A DNA stretch of 64,000 bases from Epiperipatus broadwayi (lineage: Eukaryota; Onychophora; Udeonychophora; Euonychophora; Peripatidae): NCBI GenBank assembly GCA_028023455.1, contig JAQFVV010006199.1:7018972-7082971 (forward strand), read 5' to 3'. A program made the translations under genes and the position numbers. Below are positions 59,801-64,000 of this stretch, piece by piece (the stretch's first letter is position 1; every line of letters starts with the position of its first letter). Below the pieces are notes generated by a model. It was not told the origin of the DNA and searched no databases. It saw only the letters and a program-made list of their open reading frames with translations.

Positions 59801-60890
59801 ATTTAAAAGCAAGAAAACTATCTTTCCACGCATGTGCTATGAATTGATTGCATTCCATGTCAACATATGTTTTAACAAAACAGGTAGCTACCCATTCTGA
59901 AAGCCTAATAATAAATAAAGCAACATTCATTGAAAGCACTGTCAATGAATGTTGATTTATTTAATAGTAGGCTTTAAGAATGGGTGACTGCCCATTCTTT
60001 TAAAACATTTATTGATGTAAAATGCTGTCAATTCGTAGCACATGAATGGAAGGATAGGTTTTTTTTTTCATCTAAATTACAAATATATATATATATAATA
60101 ATAATAAATAATTAATTAAATAGATTATTTATTTTTTAAAAAATGTAATGACTAATTTACTAACTCTGATTTTTTAATCATATGTATGTAATTATTGTAA
60201 TATATTAATCAGAATATTTTTATGGAATTTAGAAGTAAATTTCCATTATACTTATGTATATACACTTCACACATTGTGCAAGTAATAAGCATAGAATGTT
60301 TTTACTTATAATATTTTAGTTGTATTTAAAACTAATAATTAAAATTTTATGTATACTGTAGTTCAGTGAATAATCGTTAAATTGTTTTTATCTATAATTT
60401 TTAATAGACTTAAATTCTCTTGTTTTTCCATTTTTATCTGTTTATTTTCTGGATTGAGAATTAATTGTGTATAAGCTTTTAGTAATTATTTTGACATAAT
60501 TTTATTTACATAATTAATATACATTTCCTTTGCGAAGCTATATTTTTAGCAAGCCCTTATTATCAATAATCACTTATCAATAAATACTCAAATGATTATT
60601 TATTAGATTTAAGAATTAGTATATTTCATATAGAATTTAATAAAATTCAAATATATCTATAATAATCTTTATTTAGTATGTTTAAAGTGTAAGAATGAAA
60701 TTAATTGTAATTTCTAGAAAATATAATTAATATGTGAAATGATTATATTTTCTTTTAATTTTTATATTATATTATTCTTTTTTCAGTTGGTATTTGGGCC
60801 AGTTGACACGTAAAGATGCTGAAAAACAACTACTATTATCAGGAAATCCCAGAGGCACATTTCTAATTCGTGAAAGTGAGACAACGCCTG
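47688..60890 (+). CDS. Src-family non-receptor tyrosine kinase, 5' four coding exons (partial)
   Basis: Joined exons 47688-47862, 47957-48053, 56343-56441 and 60787-60890 give 475 nt, 158 full codons plus one base. Residues 1-7 MGKCLSK carry Gly2 for N-myristoylation and Cys4 for palmitoylation, anchoring the protein at membranes. Residues 8-60 are the variable unique domain. SH3 spans about 62-118, with ALYHY (65-69), the tandem Trp pair W95-W96 and GYIPSNYV (107-114), the proline-ligand surface. SH2 begins at W125 and includes FLIRESE (149-155), whose R152 is the phosphotyrosine-binding Arg. The rest of SH2, the linker and the kinase domain lie past the window. The exon sizes 97, 99 and 104 nt closely match vertebrate SRC exons for the same segments. 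It is a Src/Fyn/Yes-type member; the exact orthologue cannot be fixed from this part. Confidence 0.95.
47957..48053 (+). CDS. Src exon: N-terminal half of SH3
   Basis: 97 nt after the acceptor TATTAG, read in phase 1 (split Gly59). It encodes [17 protein letters not shown], then [15 protein letters not shown]. The RT loop and the ALYDY-type motif are intact, with His in place of the usual Asp. The donor is GATAG|GTGAGT. The exon ends in the n-Src loop. Confidence 0.95.
48640..49680. repeat. Degenerate direct repeats in Src intron 2
   Basis: 48655-48725 and 49035-49100 share CATCATCTGTT, TTGAATAAT and AATGCAATTTAATCT. 49145-49270 and 49495-49625 share ATTAAAGATG, AACTGCATTG, GGAAAAATCC-like and GGATTAAA/GAATTAAA blocks. 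The spacing is about 350-380 bp, suggesting an old tandem array of two to three units. Confidence 0.5.
49681..51702. other. Src intron 2, AT-rich sequence
   Basis: I see no exon or element. The 84-codon frame at 50280-50534 is low-complexity and lacks splice context. Confidence 0.5.
51703..51747. other. Perfect 18-bp hairpin in Src intron 2
   Basis: ATTAGTAATAATTGAAAG (51703-51720) is exactly complementary to 51730-51747 across a 9-nt loop, TCTAGCAAG. It is too short for a typical pre-miRNA and may be a remnant MITE. Confidence 0.8.
52540..53233. mobile_element. Mariner-type MITE, about 690 bp, in Src intron 2
   Basis: The terminal inverted repeats are ATACAAGGGGATTCAAAAAT then AACCGGTAT on the left and, read inward from the right, ATACATCGAAGGACCCAAAA then ATAACCGGAAT. 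CAAAAATAACCGG is exact on both sides. Both ends abut TA (52540-52541 and 53232-53233), the target of Tc1/mariner elements. The two minus-strand open frames (52732-52914 and 52898-53125) do not show a DDE transposase, so it is non-autonomous. Confidence 0.8.
53375..53510 (+). mobile_element. SINE group A copy in Src intron 2
   Basis: TTAGCATGAAAT, ATCATTTATCTTTTTCACAT and AAAGTCTGAGTTC align with 34049-34162 in order. It is the most diverged copy, with the B box reduced to GAGTTCAAG. Confidence 0.55.
53511..56342. other. Src intron 2, AT-rich sequence
   Basis: I see no additional exon, RNA or recognisable element. The intron ends at the acceptor AATATTTAG. Confidence 0.5.
56343..56441 (+). 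CDS. Src exon: C-terminal half of SH3
   Basis: 99 nt after the acceptor AATATTTAG, completing Ser91. It encodes DHDWWHAKH, then [19 protein letters not shown]. The Trp pair and the PSNYV strand complete the SH3 fold. The donor is GAGGA|GTAAGT. It is 8.3 kb from the preceding exon. Confidence 0.95.
56442..59223. other. Src intron 3, AT-rich sequence
   Basis: I see nothing identifiable in the first 2.8 kb. The frame 58020-58202 is a chance open stretch. Confidence 0.5.
59224..59315 (+). mobile_element. SINE group B copy in Src intron 3
   Basis: GTTGGTGGCCTAGTGG contains a perfect polymerase III A box (TGGCCTAGTGG). GGGTTCACTTCCC provides the B box about 37 bp further on. GTCAATGCATTTGAAATATG and an A-rich end follow. 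It is the best-preserved promoter of the three copies and lies in the sense direction of Src. Confidence 0.8.
59814..60062. repeat. Near-perfect foldback element, 249 bp, in Src intron 3
   Basis: Arms of about 120 nt (59814-59933 and 59942-60062) surround an 8-nt loop, AAGCACTG. The innermost 13 bp are perfect (CAACATTCATTGA with TCAATGAATGTTG). AGCCTA/TAGGCT, ACCCATTCT/AGAATGGGT, ATGTTTTAA/TTAAAACAT, GAATTGA/TCAATTC, GCATGTGCTA/TAGCACATG(A) and CTATC-TTCC/GGAA-GATAG continue outward in order. The spacing on both arms stays nearly equal. No target duplication can be fixed because the right flank is a T run. Confidence 0.9.
60063..60786. other. Src intron 3, 3' part
   Basis: AT-rich sequence ending in a pyrimidine tract and the acceptor TTTTTTCAG at 60786. 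Nothing else is seen. Confidence 0.5.
60787..60890 (+). CDS. Src exon: first part of SH2
   Basis: 104 nt after the acceptor TTTTTTCAG, completing Asp124. It encodes [17 protein letters not shown] and [15 protein letters not shown]. This is helix A and strand B of SH2 with the phosphotyrosine-binding Arg. The donor is CCTG|GTAAGT. The next SH2 exon is not found before 64000. Confidence 0.95.
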
Positions 60891-62770
60891 GTAAGTATAT
60901 ATGTTTATTCTTTTGTCTATTCTTCTACTTATAATGCAAATTCCATTACTATTTAATTTTAAATTCTGAATACCTACATGCATATTTACATTATTCCAGT
61001 TATAAATAAATAGAGAAAGAATTTATTTTAAAATTTGATTATAGTTTTTTAGAAATGGTTTCATCAGTTCTACCTTAAATTTTATGAGATTGTACTACTA
61101 AATTTCTTAGTTTGTATAATGTGCCACATTTTTTAATGTTACCTTATGAAGGATCTATTGAACATTATTTCTTTTGTAAATGCATTCTCTTGTCTTTAAA
61201 CTAAAAGACAGTTGAACTTAATCTAGAATTTATCTGAAATCACTTACTTAAAATTAAATATTTTAGTTTTAGAATTTAATATAATTTGCTAATAATGTAG
61301 GATGTAGTTATAAATAAGGAGATTTTATTTGTTTATTTTTTTTTAAAATAATAAATTTTAATTTATTTAGCTTATTACTATTAATTTTATATTTGGTATT
61401 GCATTTTATCATTTTGACATATCTATTTCTTTTAGTCCCTTGAAAAATATCAGATCGAAAGTTCACTGTTTAAAAACTTCTAGTCATTATTTCTGACATT
61501 TTTATTTACATAATTAATACATATTGATCTATAAATCTTTTGATACGTTTTTTTTTTAAAAAAAAAAAAAAAAAAAACATGAAAAACAATTCCAAAAAGT
61601 GAATTGTAATGTATTATTCATAAGTAATTTTGAAATTTCCTCCATTGCTAAAATGCAAAATAGAATCAAGAACCCATACATCTTAATTTAGATTTATCAA
61701 AATTTTTACGGATTTTTTTTTTATTCTATAAATTTAAATTAATTAAAAAGAATCTAAATAATTATATCAGCAATAAAAATGATATTTATCTTCCCACATT
61801 TCATTTCAAGAAAACATTAAGGAAATTTAAGACATCTAATAATGATTTTAACAATGACTGGTATTTGATTATTTTGCCTTCATTTAGATATAAGAAATTT
61901 CTACAATGAAAAATAACTTATTCAGTTGCTTTCATATTTATTATTCTATTATAATCTGAATATTTCTAACATATTAAAATTTTGAACTAAGCCAACTACA
62001 ATCTTTGTATGGTATTGTTAGTATATAGGAAATCAAATTATGTTATAGCGCCAAAATGGCAGACTGAGCACAATGTTTTTTATTTAATTGTTTAACTAAA
62101 TATTGTTTTATTTTTTAAATTTTTTTAGTTGACTTAAATTTAGAGTTTTGACTGTAAGTATTCTACATCTTTTAGACTTGTTGATATGTACTTAAATGCA
62201 TAAAGAATTAGATGGATTCATGTGATATTATATAATTGAATAGATGAAAATGCTTAAATTTGGAAACCAAAATCTGGTTGCAAAGTTTTGTACTATTTGG
62301 ATTTGTTGACTTATATCTTTGGCATTTATATTCTAAACTTTATTTTGCAGCAGATGTAAAATAGTTTTTGTTTAAATTTAGTTGCTTCTCTTGCTTTCAC
62401 GGTGTATTGAAAATATAGTATCTATATAATTATGAAGTCATTGTCTTAAAATTTTTAAATTTGTAGAATCGTATCTTTTTTGTTAATTAGTTTATCATAT
62501 TTTTTTATATCAAATATTACAATCTAGTATTTAAATATATATATAAGATAAATTGGGATTATAAATTTGCTATTTTTTTCATTTAAAATGATGTAATGTA
62601 AAATGACTTCTTAGACAAAGCTAGCACAGAGAATTTATATCGTTAAATATTAGCTTTTTATAAAAACTTTTTATATTGCTGTAAACTCATCTACATCTTA
62701 CATTCTTTTACCATTTCCCATTATCAGTCACCAAATCATTCTCCAGAAATGATACATTTATTTTTTTATA
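60891..62770. other. Src intron 4, 5' part
   Basis: AT-rich sequence with a long T run then A run near 61551-61577. I see no exon matching the rest of SH2. Confidence 0.5.
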
Positions 62771-62771
62771 A

Positions 62772-62829
62772 TGTCCCAATTCCTCACTGAAGAGACCCAT
62801 AGGTCGAAACCGGTCTGGGGATGGGGACA
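62772..62829 (+). ncRNA. Type I hammerhead self-cleaving ribozyme, copy 1
   Basis: Core CTGAAGA is at 62787-62793 and GAA at 62806-62808. Helix II is GACC/GGTC (62794-62797 with 62802-62805) with loop CATA. Helix III is the minimal ACCGGT (62809-62814), starting with the required A and ending with the required T, followed by C17 at 62815. Cleavage is predicted between 62815 and 62816. Helix I is CCTCA/TGGGG (62782-62786 with 62816-62820, one G-U pair), an internal loop, then TGTCCC/GGGACA (62772-62777 with 62824-62829). Every invariant core base is present. The open end is at helix I, hence type I. Confidence 0.93.
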
Positions 62830-63193
62830 ATCCAAGATAAAAATGATTTGAATGTCTTCTCTTGTAGTAGCATTTATCATAAATAAAAAAAAAGCTTGTT
62901 TAGAGCTATTAGCATGCTCTTAATTTTACATATTTGTAAGTGCAAGCTATATATAAGGCATGTGACATCTGACTTGTTATTATTACTATTATTATTTTGC
63001 TGTTGTGACTTTGGCTAAATTAAATGGCTAAGCCTACTAATATATGGAGTATCTGAATTAAGTTCAGGCCCATATGATTTTTTCAGTTGGAGATCTGACT
63101 TTAAAGACATGTAGATGTCTAAAAGTTTCAGATCTTCTTCTAACAATTAACTTTTAGATAAATGCTTTGCTTGAGTTGGTTTTTTAAATCTAA

Positions 63194-63251
63194 TGTCCCA
63201 ACTCCTCACTGAAGAGACCCATAGGTCGAAACCGGTCTGGGGATGGGGACA
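63194..63251 (+). ncRNA. Type I hammerhead self-cleaving ribozyme, copy 2
   Basis: Core CTGAAGA is at 63209-63215, helix II GACC/GGTC at 63216-63219 and 63224-63227, GAA at 63228-63230, ACCGGT at 63231-63236 and C17 at 63237. Helix I is CCTCA/TGGGG (63204-63208 with 63238-63242) and TGTCCC/GGGACA (63194-63199 with 63246-63251). The only base difference from copy 1 (T to C at 63202) lies in the helix I internal loop, so no pair is disturbed. Cleavage is predicted between 63237 and 63238. Confidence 0.93.
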
Positions 63252-63439
63252 ATCCAAGATAAAAATGATTTGAATGTCTTCTCTTGTAGTAGCATTTATC
63301 ATAAATAAAAAAAAAAAAAAAGTTTGTTTAGAGCTATTAGCATGCTTTTAATTTTACATATTTGTAAGTGCAAGCTATATATATAAGTTGTGACATCTGA
63401 CTTGTTATTATTACTATTATTTCATTTTAATAAAAGTTT

Positions 63440-63770
63440 TTCTTTAATTTCAACATCTTATTTTTATATTCCACTTTCACATCATAAAAACCTAAATAAA
63501 AAAATTTCTACCTTTTTGCTTTTTTCATTTTTATATTTTTTTCACTATCCATACAATTTATCCTGATTCTCTTTCAACATCTTATACTCCAAAACTAAAT
63601 GTTAATTACTTTTTTCCATTTTCACATAAACTATCACATCTATAATTTCTTATGCCATTTTGCCTTCTTTTCTTGATATCCAAAGTTCCTGTCCTCATAC
63701 TAAATAACAATAAATTTCTTCTAGTATTTTACATTTTTAAATTAGTTTTTTTTTATTCTTCTATAATTTT
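63440..63770 (-). pseudogene. LINE family 1, 3' end remnant
   Basis: The minus strand near 63685-63540 reads YRCDSLCENG, then, after a frame change, HLVLEYKMLKENQDKLY. This corresponds to the C-C-H-C zinc motif at the end of LINE ORF2 proteins, like the one at about 3060-2950, here with the last Cys replaced by Tyr. The + strand shows the same pyrimidine bias as the family-1 LINE. Confidence 0.5.
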
Positions 63771-63789
63771 ATTTTTTTTTATATTAAAT

Positions 63790-63840
63790 AATCAACTGGT
63801 TTATAGCTCAGAGGGTCATATGAAGTTTGAACACCAGAAA
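63790..63840 (+). mobile_element. tRNA-derived fragment
   Basis: TTTATAGCTCAGAGGGTC is a tRNA D-arm and A-box type sequence, followed too closely by a degenerate B box (GTTTGAACACC). A retroposed or deleted tRNA-like remnant, not a gene. Confidence 0.35.
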
Positions 63841-64000
63841 TAGCAACAAACTTCTTCATGACCCATAAATCTTGAGCCTCACATCTGCCATTTCATTATT
63901 GCACCAGACAGGATATTCATATTTATTTTCTGTAACTCAAATTGTTTTTTTCTAATGAACTTATTTATTTTTTGATTACACCTCTCACAATTGTAAAACT
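63841..64000. other. Src intron 4, end of window
   Basis: No further exon is recognised before the window ends. Confidence 0.4.

Larger units (their letters stand above)
62771..63420 (+). mobile_element. Retrozyme-like tandem: two hammerhead-headed units
   Basis: Two near-identical direct copies of about 228 bp, 62771-62999 and 63193-63420, each begin with a complete hammerhead ribozyme. Each continues through CAATCCAAGATAAAAATGA, a poly(A) run, GAGCTATTAGCATGCT and GTAAGTGCAAGCTATATAT, and ends in a TTATTATTACTATT microsatellite. They are separated by 193 bp of different sequence. The predicted cleavage sites are 422 nt apart, so self-cleavage would release a 422-nt RNA (62816-63237). This matches the design of animal retrozymes or hammerhead-bearing SINEs, whose copies are inserted from circular or multimeric RNA. 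There is no ORF. Two independent insertions of a 228-bp unit would explain the same picture. Confidence 0.8.

Noticed and set aside
1-64000. CRISPR array or bacterial operon
   Set aside because: No regularly spaced short repeats. The sequence is clearly metazoan, with spliced exons and retrotransposons.

Overview
The window is a very AT-rich piece of an animal (metazoan) nuclear genome: it has GT-AG spliced exons, tRNA-derived SINEs, LINEs, a Penelope-like element, hAT and mariner-type DNA transposons, and no bacterial-style gene packing. The phylum cannot be settled from the sequence alone. Only one host gene is recognisable.

Host gene: from about 47.6 kb to the right edge lies the 5' part of a Src-family tyrosine kinase gene on the + strand. 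Four coding exons (47688-47862, 47957-48053, 56343-56441, 60787-60890) join in frame to give 158 complete codons: a myristoylation/palmitoylation N-terminus, a unique domain, a complete SH3 domain split over two exons, and the first third of an SH2 domain. The rest of SH2 and the kinase domain lie beyond the window.

Left half (0-47 kb): a graveyard of transposable elements. In order: a minus-strand coding minisatellite (632-1080); a 5'-truncated minus-strand LINE (about 2640-5505); opposed LINE remnants (7380-8790); a complete hAT element with an exact 8-bp target duplication (9286-11995); a palindromic foldback (14096-14320); a LINE tail (15890-16540); a nearly complete Penelope-like element with RT and GIY-YIG domains (17002-19349); a GC-richer, ORF-poor island (19350-22140); a decayed full-length minus-strand LINE (22400-25450); a plus-strand LINE fragment (25480-26515); further LINE and SINE copies; and an 830-bp palindromic TA-flanked MITE (45987-46816).

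Most interesting signal: two complete hammerhead self-cleaving ribozymes (62772-62829 and 63194-63251) in the last intron of the window. They lie in direct orientation with cleavage sites 422 nt apart, each at the head of a near-identical unit of about 228 bp. All core bases and all three helices can be traced, and helix III is a minimal self-complementary ACCGGT, the form expected to cleave as a dimer. This is the layout of a retrozyme or hammerhead-SINE, and the Penelope-like element elsewhere in the window is the kind of element known to carry such ribozymes. A second intronic structure, a 249-bp near-perfect foldback at 59814-60062, would also be transcribed inside the Src pre-mRNA.
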